Assembly: GCF_019511345.1 (NCBI RefSeq)
Contig: NZ_JAEUAK010000016.1
Coordinates: 62,001-126,000 of the forward strand
DNA from: Rhizobium mesosinicum
GTDB taxonomy: Bacteria; Pseudomonadota; Alphaproteobacteria; Rhizobiales; Rhizobiaceae
DNA length: 64,000 nt
Direction of reading: 5' to 3'
The translations under genes and the position numbers were made by a program. Below are positions 17,721 through 26,940 of the stretch, piece after piece. Numbering within the stretch: the stretch's first letter is position 1; the number at the start of each line of letters is the position of its first letter. The notes under the pieces were generated by a model. The model had not been told where the DNA came from, did not search any database, and saw only the letters and a program-made list of their open reading frames with translations.

Positions 17721-18458
17721 TTATTTCGCCGACGCTGCACCGTCGGCATAGGCTTCCAGCGCCTTACGGTTGAGAATACGGATCCTGCCCTGAGCTCCGT
17801 CGATCACCTTGCATTCACGCAGCCGCCGCAAGCACTGGTTGACTTTTTCACGGGAAGCCGGAAGCGTTGCTGCCAGATCGTTTTGAGAAATGACCAGCAC
17901 ATCGCGGTTGGCTGGCGTGTCCTTTCCATAGACTGAAGATAGTCGCAGAAGCATTGCCGCCAGCCGCGACTGCAGGCTCGATCCCGCGTTCGAGATGATG
18001 CGCCGCTCCAGTTCGGAGACGCGCGCAAGCGTTCTCGAAAAGACCTTTTCCTGAAACTGCGGATCGGTTGCGTACCTTTCCCGCAACAGCCGGCCTTCGA
18101 AGAAGTATAGCTCGCAATCAGAACTCGCTCTATACTCCAGATTCAGCATTTGCTTGCGCAATACTTCGAGCTCGCCGATCAACCCTCCTCTCGGAATGAT
18201 CTCGACAATGAACTCCCTGCCGTCCGGTAGCATCGTACTGGCACTGACCAGCCCGCGCTGCACGCGAGCGAACATGTCTACGAAGACTCCAGCGCCTGCA
18301 ATAAGTTCGCCGCGACGGAAGTTGCGTATAGTCGCGCGGCAGAACGGGAAGTCGTCATCACTTGAGATGCGGTTGTTCAAAGATGTATCCGGAACAACGC
18401 TAATAGCCGCATTGCCCATAGCGACCCTATAGTCTCTCGTTTGTGTAGCTCCGTCCAT
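17721..18458 (-). CDS. Crp/Fnr-family transcriptional regulator
   Basis: A 245-residue regulator: N-terminal cyclic-nucleotide-binding-type beta-roll (VQRGLVSASTMLPDGREF, PRGGLIGELEVL), dimerisation helix, and C-terminal HTH_Crp (SQNDLAATLPASREKVNQCLRRL). The phosphate-binding Arg-Ser/Thr pair of true cAMP receptors is not obvious, and the FNR-type N-terminal cysteine cluster is absent, so the signal is unknown. A GGGGAG sequence favours the ATG at 18458. It sits at the centre of the polysaccharide locus, divergent from the ExoY-like gene across a 470-bp A/T-rich region, which suggests a local regulator. Confidence 0.88.
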   Translation of the reverse strand: MDGATQTRDYRVAMGNAAISVVPDTSLNNRISSDDDFPFCRATIRNFRRGELIAGAGVFVDMFARVQRGLVSASTMLPDGREFIVEIIPRGGLIGELEVLRKQMLNLEYRASSDCELYFFEGRLLRERYATDPQFQEKVFSRTLARVSELERRIISNAGSSLQSRLAAMLLRLSSVYGKDTPANRDVLVISQNDLAATLPASREKVNQCLRRLRECKVIDGAQGRIRILNRKALEAYADGAASAK

Positions 18459-18930
18459 GCGCATAACTCCCCAACAAAACAAATTGGCCGTAGCTGATGC
18501 TGCACTGCATCATTTATATTGTCCTAACTTGAGAGTCAAATAACAATCGAAGATGACAGGAGCATCTCAAATAATAGTGACAATACCACCAGTTATATAG
18601 ATTATATTTTTTCTAGTATCCGTCGAATTCAGGAGAGGTATTAAGCCAAAGTGCCTATTTTTGGGGCGATCAAAATCAGAATTGTTCAAAAAATGGCTGC
18701 AACGCCCGGCTTCATCTATGCAAGCCGTTGCGGTCAGACATCGCGTAAGTTGAATTAGCGAATAAAATTGGGATGTAGAAATCCCCTGCCGCCAAATTCG
18801 GACAGAATTTCGAAGCATCACAGTATTAGCATAAAGAATTTGTTAATCATTATGACCGCGGTCACAGACAAGCACATTGCGCTGCACCAAACTTCGTAAG
18901 GTTCTAACCGAAAACTTTTGGAGTCGGTCG
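18459..18930. promoter_or_regulatory. A/T-rich divergent control region of the polysaccharide locus
   Basis: About 470 bp with clearly lower GC than the flanks (runs such as TTATATAGATTATATTTTTT). It separates the Crp/Fnr gene from the ExoY-like gene. Short frames in it lack ribosome sites and coding character. It likely contains promoters for both directions and binding sites for silencers or activators. The clearest element is the palindrome at 18853-18864. Confidence 0.55.
18853..18864. promoter_or_regulatory. Perfect 12-bp palindrome TGACCGCGGTCA
   Basis: Inverted repeat TGACCG/CGGTCA with no spacer, about 67 bp upstream of the ExoY-like start. Its TGAC half-sites and position fit an operator for a dimeric regulator. 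The nearby Crp/Fnr protein is one candidate, but the sequence is not a canonical CRP (TGTGA-N6-TCACA) or FNR (TTGAT-N4-ATCAA) box. Confidence 0.45.
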
Positions 18931-19644
18931 ATGACTTGGGAAGTACAGAGTATCAAAGTTCGTGAATCCTGGCCGAAGGTTGACCAGTTCGGGATGAATA
19001 ACGATCGTCACGCAGTATTGCGCCCTCACGTGGTCGGCAGGGCATCTAAGCGGGCGGTCGATATTGTGATTGCAACGACTGCTCTGATTCTGCTGTCGCC
19101 TCTAATGCTGATCACCGCACTCATCGTAAAGTTGAGCGATCAAGGGCCGGTCTTCTATTCGCATACGCGTATTGGATATGGTGGGGCCCCCTTTGGCTGT
19201 CTCAAATTCCGCACCATGAAGACCGATGCCGCCGCCCAGCTTGCCGACTTGCTGCGCACCAATCCGTCAGCGCGGGCCGAATGGGAAGCAACGCGGAAGT
19301 TGAAGAACGACCCGCGCATCACCGCTGTCGGCGAGATATTGAGGAGGTCCAGTATCGATGAGCTCCCGCAGCTCATCAATATCCTGCGGGGCGAAATGAG
19401 CGTTGTAGGTCCGCGCCCGGTGACAGCTGAGGAATTGGCTCGCTACGGCGAGCATGTCACGAGTTACATGGCCGCGAGACCGGGCCTGACCGGACAATGG
19501 CAGATCAGCGGTCGCAACGATGTCAGCTACGAGCACCGCGTTGCGCTCGATGTCCAGTATGTCCGCGACTGGTCGCTCACGCGCGATTTCATCATCGTCG
19601 CGAAGACCGTTCCAGCCCTGTTCTCGCAGCGCGGCTGCTACTGA
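18931..19644 (+). CDS. Undecaprenyl-phosphate sugar phosphotransferase (ExoY-like initiating transferase)
   Basis: Membrane enzyme that starts repeat-unit synthesis by moving a sugar-1-phosphate to undecaprenyl phosphate. About 237 residues. One N-terminal hydrophobic segment (IVIATTALILLSPLMLITALIV) is followed by the bacterial sugar-transferase core: RIGYGGAPFGCLKFRTM, KLKNDPRITAVGEILRRSSIDELPQ (split here for brevity), MSVVGPRPV and RPGLTGQWQ, then GRNDVSYE. It closely follows the layout of S. meliloti ExoY. GGAG lies upstream of the ATG at 18931; a second ATG at 18994 is possible. Confidence 0.92.
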   Translation: MTWEVQSIKVRESWPKVDQFGMNNDRHAVLRPHVVGRASKRAVDIVIATTALILLSPLMLITALIVKLSDQGPVFYSHTRIGYGGAPFGCLKFRTMKTDAAAQLADLLRTNPSARAEWEATRKLKNDPRITAVGEILRRSSIDELPQLINILRGEMSVVGPRPVTAEELARYGEHVTSYMAARPGLTGQWQISGRNDVSYEHRVALDVQYVRDWSLTRDFIIVAKTVPALFSQRGCY

Positions 19645-19658
19645 TCCCAAAACGACGT

Positions 19659-21482
19659 ATGGCCGATCCGGGCCATACGCACCTGCCGGATATCAACGAA
19701 AAGACACCCTCGCCTTTGGATCAGGACACTATGAACTCAAATCACGTCTTCAGCAGCGTCTCCCCGATATCTTTGCCGGCCACCGCCAGCGGTAGTTCGT
19801 CACTGACGCTGCGGGATATGTCCTTTTTCGTCAGGATGCGTTGGCCGTGGATCGTGTCTACCATCCTGGTCTTCCTGACACTTGCCGCCGCCTATCTCTT
19901 CGCCGCCAAACCGACCTATGTGGCCAGTACCCAGCTTATGGTCTTCCCGCAGGTGAACGGCTCTGACGCTCAAAGAGCGTTCGCCGAAGACGCTTTCATC
20001 GACGCACAGCTCGAAATAGCGAAGTCCAGCGACGTCCTTGGCGGCGCCGTCGGCGCGCTGAACCTCGCCGACGATCCGGCCTTCTCCGATCAGTCCCTTT
20101 CCCTGCAGGACAAGGTCAAGAACTGGCTGACGGGCAGCCCCGGCAGCACTGCCCAGCCGGAGACCGCACAAGGTGATACGACTTCGGGCAATGTCCAGCC
20201 CGCTGGGGCGACCCAGGAAGCGTCGCGGACCGACCGGGCGATCGCGCGGCTGCGCAATATCGTTGCGATGCGCCGCATCGGCCAGTCGACGATCCTCGAA
20301 ATATCCGCCTCCGCATCCAACGCGCAAAAGGCGGTTGAAATCGCCGATGCGGTTGCCCAGCAATACATCCGCAAGAATGTCCAGATGAAGGCCGCTGCGG
20401 CCCAGCAGTACAGCGAATGGCTGGAACAGTTCGTCAATGAGCAGCAGCGCGGGCTTGCGGATGCCGCAAGCGCGCTTGCCACCTTCAAGGCGAATCCGCG
20501 CGACCAATTCAAGCTTGCTGAGTTGCAGAGCGCGACCGACGCCCGCCGCACGCTCTTCGAAAACACACTTACGCAGTACACCGAGGCCAAGCAGCGCATT
20601 TCTTATCCTGTCTCCGACGCCACCATCGTTTCCCGAGCCACCTCGCCGCTCTCCAAGGCGCAGCCGAACAATTCGCTGATCCTCGCCTTCGCGCTGGTCG
20701 TCGGCGCCGGTTCTGGCCTTGGCCTTGCCATGGTGCGCCATGTCAGCGACCGGCGCATCATGCGCACCAACCAGCTCTCGCAGGCGGCTGGTCTGTCTTT
20801 CGTCACACCTCTCGGACGCGCAAAGAGAACTGGCCGGGCGGCGGCACTGCCTACTGCCAATGATAGCGGCACCGTTGCCTATCCAATGATCCCCGGAATG
20901 GCCGAACTTGGTGCGACTATCACCGGCTTCCGCCGCAGACGGCGTGTGGTGATAGGCATCGTAGCTGTCAATCCCGGCGGCGGCGCGTCCACTATCGCCT
21001 GCGAGCTTGCCGTACTCTCGGCGATATCAGGCGCGCGCACTCTGTTGATCGATGCCGCGGCGACAAAATCTTCCCTGAGCAGGTCCATTGCGCCGAACAG
21101 TTCAGCCGGCTTGATCGACGTACTGGACAATATCGAGGCGATCCGCACTGCTACCCTATCACTGACGCCGACACTGAAGTTCCTGCCTCTCGGCAAGGTC
21201 CGTGCGGTGACGCCCGCTATCCGCCTGAGCTCGCGCCGCACCCAGCTCAACTTCAACGATCTGAAGAAGGAATTCGACGCCATATTCGTCGATATCTCTG
21301 CCTTCACCTCGTCGCCGGACGCCAATGCGATCGCTCCGGAATTGGACGGCGTTCTCCTCGTAACCTCTTACGGCCGCACCTCGATTGACGAAACCGTTCG
21401 CGTCATCGACAGCATGCGCAATGTTGGAGCAGAAATCCTCGGCGCGATCATCAACAACACGCCATCGAGTACTAAGATATGA
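19659..21482 (+). CDS. Polysaccharide co-polymerase (Wzz/ExoP-like) with degenerate kinase domain
   Basis: Inner-membrane chain-length/co-polymerase protein of about 607 residues. A Wzz-type N-terminal domain with a first membrane segment (WPWIVSTILVFLTLAAAYLF) is followed by a long helical periplasmic region and a second membrane segment (LILAFALVVGAGSGLGLAM). The C-terminal BY-kinase-like domain is atypical: Walker A reads NPGGGAST (codons 20970-20993), with Ala where the ATP-binding Lys belongs; the second Asp box reads LIDAAATKSS; and the end INNTPSSTKI lacks a tyrosine cluster. It is probably not an active kinase. Start may be 19659 or the ATG at 19731. Confidence 0.85.
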   Translation: MADPGHTHLPDINEKTPSPLDQDTMNSNHVFSSVSPISLPATASGSSSLTLRDMSFFVRMRWPWIVSTILVFLTLAAAYLFAAKPTYVASTQLMVFPQVNGSDAQRAFAEDAFIDAQLEIAKSSDVLGGAVGALNLADDPAFSDQSLSLQDKVKNWLTGSPGSTAQPETAQGDTTSGNVQPAGATQEASRTDRAIARLRNIVAMRRIGQSTILEISASASNAQKAVEIADAVAQQYIRKNVQMKAAAAQQYSEWLEQFVNEQQRGLADAASALATFKANPRDQFKLAELQSATDARRTLFENTLTQYTEAKQRISYPVSDATIVSRATSPLSKAQPNNSLILAFALVVGAGSGLGLAMVRHVSDRRIMRTNQLSQAAGLSFVTPLGRAKRTGRAAALPTANDSGTVAYPMIPGMAELGATITGFRRRRRVVIGIVAVNPGGGASTIACELAVLSAISGARTLLIDAAATKSSLSRSIAPNSSAGLIDVLDNIEAIRTATLSLTPTLKFLPLGKVRAVTPAIRLSSRRTQLNFNDLKKEFDAIFVDISAFTSSPDANAIAPELDGVLLVTSYGRTSIDETVRVIDSMRNVGAEILGAIINNTPSSTKI

Positions 21483-22429
21483 TCGCTCCGACCCCACAGG
21501 CACCGAAGCTGAAGATCGCCGTCGGCATTGCCTCGGCGGGCCGGCCGGCGACGCTTTTGGAGACGGTGACTTATATCGATAGCCTTCAGCCTCATCCGGA
21601 TCGTATCATCGTCTGCGTCCCCAACTTGGATGACGCTGCCGGGCTTTCCAACCGAGAGGGTGTGAAATTGATGGTCGGCCCCCGCGGGCTGACCTGCCAG
21701 CGCAACCGGATCATTGAAGCCGCAGGCGCGGATACGGACGTGCTGATCTTCCTCGATGACGACTTCATTCCTGCGCCCGGCTTCATTCCGCGCATGGCAG
21801 CGGTCTTTGCCGACAATCCGGATGTGGTCATCGCGACCGGCGACGTCCTCGCCGACGGCATTCTCGGCAAGGGGCTGACCCAATCTGAAGCCATACACAT
21901 CATCGAGACCGCCGGCGAAAGAGGCGAACAAGTCACCGAAGTCTATAATGCCTATGGATGTAATATGGCGGTTCGGCTGGCGCCAGTTGTCCGCCACGGG
22001 CTCGCCTTCGACGAGGAGCTGCCGCTCTACGGCTGGCTCGAAGATGTCGATTTCAGCCGGGCAATGGCTCGCTACGGACGGTCGGTGCGTATTTCGGGCG
22101 CCTGCGGTGTCCATCTCGGCGTCAAGACCGGACGCCAGCCCGGCAAGCGGCTGGGCTATTCGCAAGTCGCAAATCCCGTGCATCTGATGCGCAAGGGCAC
22201 CATGTCCTTGACCCGTGCACTGGCGCAGATCGGCCGCAATATCCTGGCGAACGCGGGCGGTACCATGCTGAATGATCCCGCGGTCGACCGTCGTGGTCGG
22301 CTGAACGGCAATTTCCTGGCTTTGTCCGATCTTCTGGGGGGACGTGCGTCTCCCATGCGCATTCTCGAGCTCAGCCAGTCCTCAAATCGCGAGGTGTCCT
22401 CCACATCCATCGCGGCAAAACGGAGATAA
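21479..22429 (+). CDS. Glycosyltransferase family 2
   Basis: GT-A transferase of 316 residues. The N-terminal fold begins KIAVGIASAGRPATLLETV, and the metal/nucleotide-binding acidic motif is LIFLDDDFIP. A late ELPLYGWLEDVDFSRA segment holds the ED-type catalytic base typical of GT2. The start overlaps the stop of the co-polymerase gene by ATGA. It likely adds a sugar to the lipid-linked repeat. No membrane segments are apparent. Confidence 0.9.
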   Translation: MIAPTPQAPKLKIAVGIASAGRPATLLETVTYIDSLQPHPDRIIVCVPNLDDAAGLSNREGVKLMVGPRGLTCQRNRIIEAAGADTDVLIFLDDDFIPAPGFIPRMAAVFADNPDVVIATGDVLADGILGKGLTQSEAIHIIETAGERGEQVTEVYNAYGCNMAVRLAPVVRHGLAFDEELPLYGWLEDVDFSRAMARYGRSVRISGACGVHLGVKTGRQPGKRLGYSQVANPVHLMRKGTMSLTRALAQIGRNILANAGGTMLNDPAVDRRGRLNGNFLALSDLLGGRASPMRILELSQSSNREVSSTSIAAKRR

Positions 22430-22437
22430 CAGACGCC

Positions 22438-23796
22438 ATGAGGCTCATGTCTTTCCCTGATCGTCTTACGCTCGTTGGCCTTGCCGCCGTCTTCACCTGC
22501 GCAATGGGGTGGAGCGCAGCTCATGCCGACAGCTACACGCTCGTTCCCGAGGACCAGATAAAGCTGCGGATCGTGGAATGGCGTTCGACTGATTCCAAAT
22601 ATGCCAGCTGGGAAGCTCTCGATGGAACCTACAGCGTCGATGACGCAGGTAATCTCTCAATTCCGATCGCCGGCCAGATCAAAGCCTCCGGCCAGACGAC
22701 CGAGCAGTTATCGGAGATCATCTCGGACGCACTGGCCGTAAAAGCCGACCTTCCCGGAAGGCCTTTCATCGCCGTCGAAATTGACCAGCACGCCCCGATC
22801 TTCATCAACGGCAGCATCGAGCGGCCCGGACGCTACCCCTTCGAGGCCAATATGACCGTCATCAAAGCCGTCAGCATCGCAGGCGGCTATATGCGGGCAC
22901 GTGACGACAACAGCTACTACGACCGGAACCGCGTTCAGGCGGCCGGTGACTATCGCACAGCCCTCCTCAATCGCCGCGATCTCCTGATGCGTGCAGCACG
23001 CCTGCGCGCCGAGATCGCCGGCCAGTCCGATTTCGACATTCCTGCCGAGCTCGCCGGCACGCCAGATATCGATAAGCTCAAGGCAGAGGAATTGAATCTG
23101 ATGCGTCTGCGCGCTGTCGAATCCAACAGCCAGATCGCGGCTGCAGACGATCTGAACCGCCTCTACACGCAGGAAATCCAATCGCTCGAAGCCAAGATCA
23201 TCTCGCAGAAGCGGCAGATCGATCTTGCGCAGCAGGAACTGAACAACGTCAACAGTCTCGTCAGCAAGGGCCTCACCAGCAATACCCGCCAATATTCGGT
23301 CGACCGCGGCTTGGCTGAAGCCCAGAGCGAACTGCTGGACCTCGAGATCGCGCTGACCAAGTCGCGTCAGGGCCTGAACGAGAGCGAGCGCGAAAAGGCA
23401 ACCATCATCAACAAGCGCAATGCCGAGAACCAGCAGGAATTGAATACGATCAACCTCGCCATCAACAAGGCGGGGATCGACATGCAGGTGGCGCAGCTCC
23501 TTGGCGATCAGGCCGGATATAGCGCCGAACTCGCCCGTATGGGTGCGGAATCAACGCTCCTCGGCACGACAAAGAAGCACTTCAAGATCATTCGCCGCAT
23601 CGAAGACGGCAGTTACAGCAATATCGTGGCGGATGAGAACACGGCCCTGTTGCCGCATGACATCGTCGAAATCAGCGTCGAGGCAGCTACCTCCTCAGCC
23701 GCGTCTCAGGCGCAGCAGCCAGCAGCCCTCATTCCTGATGTAGCCCGAAGCGAGGCACCCCGTCCGAACTGGGTATCGCAGACGGGATCGAACTAG
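22438..23796 (+). CDS. Polysaccharide export protein (Wza/ExoF-like)
   Basis: Predicted periplasmic/outer-membrane export factor of 452 residues with a signal peptide (LVGLAAVFTCAMGWSAAHA). A Poly_export domain starts at SYTLVPEDQIKLRIVEW, followed by a SLBB-type segment (APIFINGSIERPGRYPFE). A long heptad-rich region (about residues 160-390) suggests coiled coil. No lipobox is present, so it resembles ExoF rather than lipoprotein Wza. It starts 8 bp after the GT2 gene and is presumably cotranscribed. Confidence 0.9.
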   Translation: MRLMSFPDRLTLVGLAAVFTCAMGWSAAHADSYTLVPEDQIKLRIVEWRSTDSKYASWEALDGTYSVDDAGNLSIPIAGQIKASGQTTEQLSEIISDALAVKADLPGRPFIAVEIDQHAPIFINGSIERPGRYPFEANMTVIKAVSIAGGYMRARDDNSYYDRNRVQAAGDYRTALLNRRDLLMRAARLRAEIAGQSDFDIPAELAGTPDIDKLKAEELNLMRLRAVESNSQIAAADDLNRLYTQEIQSLEAKIISQKRQIDLAQQELNNVNSLVSKGLTSNTRQYSVDRGLAEAQSELLDLEIALTKSRQGLNESEREKATIINKRNAENQQELNTINLAINKAGIDMQVAQLLGDQAGYSAELARMGAESTLLGTTKKHFKIIRRIEDGSYSNIVADENTALLPHDIVEISVEAATSSAASQAQQPAALIPDVARSEAPRPNWVSQTGSN

Positions 23797-23927
23797 GGGA
23801 CATTGGAGGAATATGCCAGCTAGCGTTGGGTTTGAGTTCATGTCTGCAGTTGCTGTCTCGTCATGTCGCAGCCGTGGCCTGCTTGGCGTAACGGCAGAGG
23901 TCTTCGATGCGGGTCGGAGGTTGCGGC

Positions 23928-25379
23928 ATGACAATTGAACCGATTGGCTTCATCGTCCTCCTGCTCGGCCTGGCGCTCGTCTACTATGGATCCCGCTTTG
24001 CGATCACGGCGCTCTGCATCTCCACACTGCTCGGTGCAGCCGCTGCCTTCCAGCTTCCCGCGCTCGGCGGCAGCAGCATTCAGCCGAGCCATCTCCTGCT
24101 GCTCTTCGTCACGATCGGTGTGCTGTTACGTCCGCGCCAGAAACAGGCGGCGCTGGTAAGCCTGGCCTATCCCGGCCCCGGCTTCTGGTTTGCTGCCTAT
24201 GTCCTGTTTTCTGCGGTATCGGCCTTCTTCCTGCCGCGCATTTTCGCCGGCGCGACCTTGGTTTATTCATCCGCACGCAGTACTTCCGGCGTGATGTCGA
24301 TCATGGCATCGCCGCTGGCGCCGGGTTCCTCCAATCTCACGCAATCCGTCTACCTGCTCGGCGACCTCGTCTGCTTCGCCATCGTCTGTGGTCTTGCACG
24401 GCTCGGATACGGTCATTTCATCGCTCGCCAGCTCATCGTGACGGCGCTTGTCTGCCTGGGTTTTGCCCTCCTTGATATCGCAACATTTACGATTGGACAG
24501 CCTGACCTCCTCGATTTCATCCGCAACGCCAACTATACGATGCACACAGCCGAGGTCATCGGCGGCTTCAAGCGTATCGTCGGATCCTTCCCGGAGGCAA
24601 GTGCTTATGGTGCGGCGGCTCTGGTGTTTTTCAGCTTCACCTTCATCCTCTGGCTTGAACGCTTCCCGAGCCGCTTCACCGGCTTTGCAACCGTGTCGAT
24701 CGGCCTGACCCTGATCCTCTGCACTTCGACGACTGCCTATGTCGCCGGCCTCTTTATGATTGGTGTTGCGATCCTGTTCAGCCTCAAGCGGCTCTTAAGC
24801 GGCCAGGCCACACGTCCCTATGCGACCTTCCTTCTGATCACTCTACTCATGGTGCCCTGCGCGATCATGGCTGTAGCCCTGATCCCGAGCGCCTGGAATG
24901 CCGTCGGCGACTTGGCGAATATCACCCTGGCTAACAAGCTCGGATCGCAATCCGGCGAGGAGCGCACTGCTTGGAACACATTGGCGCTGGTCTCTTTCGT
25001 GGAGACGGCCACTTTTGGGGCAGGCCTCGGCACCGTGCGCGCATCAAGCTTCGCCGCCGCACTTCTGTCGAACGTCGGCCTCACCGGGACGGTTCTCTTC
25101 GTGCTCTTCCTCAGCAGCCTCCTGAAGGCTGCAGCCCGCAGCAAGCTGGTGAACCGTGAGAATCGAGCAATCGGGATGGCCGCTGTTTTCGCCTCCATTG
25201 CGCAGATCGCCTCCGCGACGATTTCCGGAAGCAGCACCGACCTCGGCCTGCTTTTCAGCATCACGGCCGGGCTTGCAAGCGGTTGCCTGGCCGCGCCCTA
25301 CCCGCTGCCGAACCGCATGGCCCGTCTGCAGAGGACACCGGCATCTCTGATGAGCACGCCGGTATTTTCGTCGCGATGA
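23928..25379 (+). CDS. O-antigen ligase/polymerase-type membrane protein (ExoQ-like)
   Basis: Integral membrane protein of 483 residues with about 10-12 hydrophobic segments, expected to polymerise or ligate lipid-linked repeats in the periplasm. A large central loop (FTIGQPDLLDFIRNANYTM) and the GSFPEASAYG segment are typical of the Wzy_C/ExoQ group. GGAGG at the right distance fixes the ATG at 23928. The 131 bp before it hold no gene. Wzy-type proteins diverge fast, so the choice between polymerase and ligase rests on context. Confidence 0.85.
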   Translation: MTIEPIGFIVLLLGLALVYYGSRFAITALCISTLLGAAAAFQLPALGGSSIQPSHLLLLFVTIGVLLRPRQKQAALVSLAYPGPGFWFAAYVLFSAVSAFFLPRIFAGATLVYSSARSTSGVMSIMASPLAPGSSNLTQSVYLLGDLVCFAIVCGLARLGYGHFIARQLIVTALVCLGFALLDIATFTIGQPDLLDFIRNANYTMHTAEVIGGFKRIVGSFPEASAYGAAALVFFSFTFILWLERFPSRFTGFATVSIGLTLILCTSTTAYVAGLFMIGVAILFSLKRLLSGQATRPYATFLLITLLMVPCAIMAVALIPSAWNAVGDLANITLANKLGSQSGEERTAWNTLALVSFVETATFGAGLGTVRASSFAAALLSNVGLTGTVLFVLFLSSLLKAAARSKLVNRENRAIGMAAVFASIAQIASATISGSSTDLGLLFSITAGLASGCLAAPYPLPNRMARLQRTPASLMSTPVFSSR

Positions 25380-25408
25380 TGCCCCGGGCGGAAAAAATGT
25401 CGATGATG

Positions 25409-25705
25409 TCAGCTTTGCCGCTGCTTGCTCGGCACGGGCGCCGGGTCGACCATTGCGCTCTCCTTGGATGGCTTGCGGCTGCGGCGCCAAAGCCCGGCCA
25501 CGAAGGCACCCGTCACATAGCAGACCTGCATCAGCACCAGGATACCGAGACCGTAAAGTGCGGCTTCAAGCAGCGACGCGTTTTGATGAGCTACGATTCC
25601 GAAACCGAGGGCTACGGCGATCGCGAAAATGGCGAAGGCCCAGGCGCGAATGGCCGCACCGGCTGCGAGCGAAATCAGTATCACAATGATCGTGCCGTTC
25701 AGCAT
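25409..25705 (-). CDS. Small membrane protein, possibly ExoX/SyrA-like polysaccharide repressor
   Basis: A 98-residue protein with two or three hydrophobic segments (GTIIVILISLAAGAAI, FAIFAIAVALGFGIVA, GLGILVLMQVCYVTGAFVAG) and a charged C-terminal tail (WRRSRKPSKES). Size, the LLQVxYxxG-like segment and position within an exopolysaccharide locus recall ExoX/Psi/SyrA proteins, which inhibit the ExoY step post-translationally. It is transcribed against the biosynthetic genes, as exoX is in S. meliloti. Similarity is only by eye, so the function is tentative. Confidence 0.6.
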   Translation of the reverse strand: MLNGTIIVILISLAAGAAIRAWAFAIFAIAVALGFGIVAHQNASLLEAALYGLGILVLMQVCYVTGAFVAGLWRRSRKPSKESAMVDPAPVPSKQRQS

Positions 25706-25961
25706 TGCGATGCCTTATTCCTTTCTGTCGTCCCACATGCGCCCCATGCCGATCTTCACATTACAGGGCTAAATCAACAACACCCAGCTTTCGGTAACGG
25801 AGCGAGAGCAATAGTTAATTTTCTCACAATCCGCCGCGATCAAAACGCCGACGCGGCACGATCGGCTCCCGATCGATGGGATATTGCCCGCTTGCAACAG
25901 GTGCAGGACAGCATCCCGACAAAGACACTTGCCGACGAAGAACTACGAGAAGGATTGTACC

Positions 25962-26873
25962 ATGAGTAATCAGTGCGTGGCCTACGTTACAGATGTCGAA
26001 TATTCCTTTCCGACTATTCTTTCGGCGCTGCAGGCCCGAAAATTTGCAAATCCTGAAACGGATGTCTGCGTTCTCATGTCGGAGCACCTCGACAATTTCG
26101 AGGAGCTGAAGAGCCTGCTGGCGTTGAGCGGTGTCAAGCTGATGGACGCGACAGAAGCACTGCACCAATCCCTCGGCAAGCTCGACGGTTCGCATTTCAT
26201 GGGCCGGATCAGTGTCAGCACCATGGCCAAGCTGGTACTCGCCCAAATCCTGCCTGACAATTATACCCAGATCATCTACCTGGATGGCGACACGCAGATC
26301 GTCAGCAGCCTTGCCGATCTCGAAAATGCCTTCGCGCCCCCTGGAAAGTTCTTCGCGGCCCGCGATTACACCTCTATCCACGGCCTGCTGCAAAACGGCA
26401 AGGACAGCCGTTACTTCAATGCCGGCGTTCTGAAATTCCACCGCGATGGCTGGATCGGGCCGGAAGCGCTGCAGCTCTTTGCCACGAATCCAGAGGCATG
26501 CGACGGCAAGCATGATCAGGGTGCGCTGAACTATGTCTGCGGCTCCTCGCTCATTCTAGTGTCGAACCGCTGGAACTTTCCCAAGCAGTTCCTGCATCTG
26601 GTGGACATGTCCTCGCTCGCTATCGTCCACTACATGGCGCACCCCAAGCCCTGGCACGGCACGTTCTTCCCGTGGAGCGATACCGAAAGCCAGGTCTATA
26701 TCGATCTTCGCAAGACACATCCTGCCTACGACGCGCTCTACCGGGGCATCAGCTTCGACCGCAAGGTCGTCTACAAATACCGTTCGATGCGTGAGCGCGT
26801 ACGACATGCCCTTCAGAATGAGATGCCCAATCCGCGCGTCCAGACCCTGCTCGCCGGCGACTATGTCGTCTGA
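25962..26873 (+). CDS. Glycosyltransferase family 8
   Basis: A retaining GT-A enzyme of 303 residues. Family-8 features are the N-terminal CVAYVTDVEYSFPTILSALQ, the DxD motif in IIYLDGDTQIV, and the late HYMAHPKPWHG segment carrying a metal-binding His. RYFNAGVLKF is also typical. AGAAGGA precedes the ATG at 25962. The 256-bp gap upstream includes a 7-bp inverted repeat, CGATCGG/CCGATCG (25859-25875), which may separate this transcript from the ExoQ-like gene. Confidence 0.9.
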   Translation: MSNQCVAYVTDVEYSFPTILSALQARKFANPETDVCVLMSEHLDNFEELKSLLALSGVKLMDATEALHQSLGKLDGSHFMGRISVSTMAKLVLAQILPDNYTQIIYLDGDTQIVSSLADLENAFAPPGKFFAARDYTSIHGLLQNGKDSRYFNAGVLKFHRDGWIGPEALQLFATNPEACDGKHDQGALNYVCGSSLILVSNRWNFPKQFLHLVDMSSLAIVHYMAHPKPWHGTFFPWSDTESQVYIDLRKTHPAYDALYRGISFDRKVVYKYRSMRERVRHALQNEMPNPRVQTLLAGDYVV

Positions 26874-26940
26874 CGAAAAGGCACCGCAATTCCTGCAGGC
26901 AGAGCCGGTCTTTAGCCGATACCAGTGTTCAGGAGCAGAA

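Noticed and set aside
18567..18821. 84-codon minus-strand frame in the A/T-rich control region
   Set aside because: No ribosome site, no family likeness, and composition typical of non-coding low-GC DNA.
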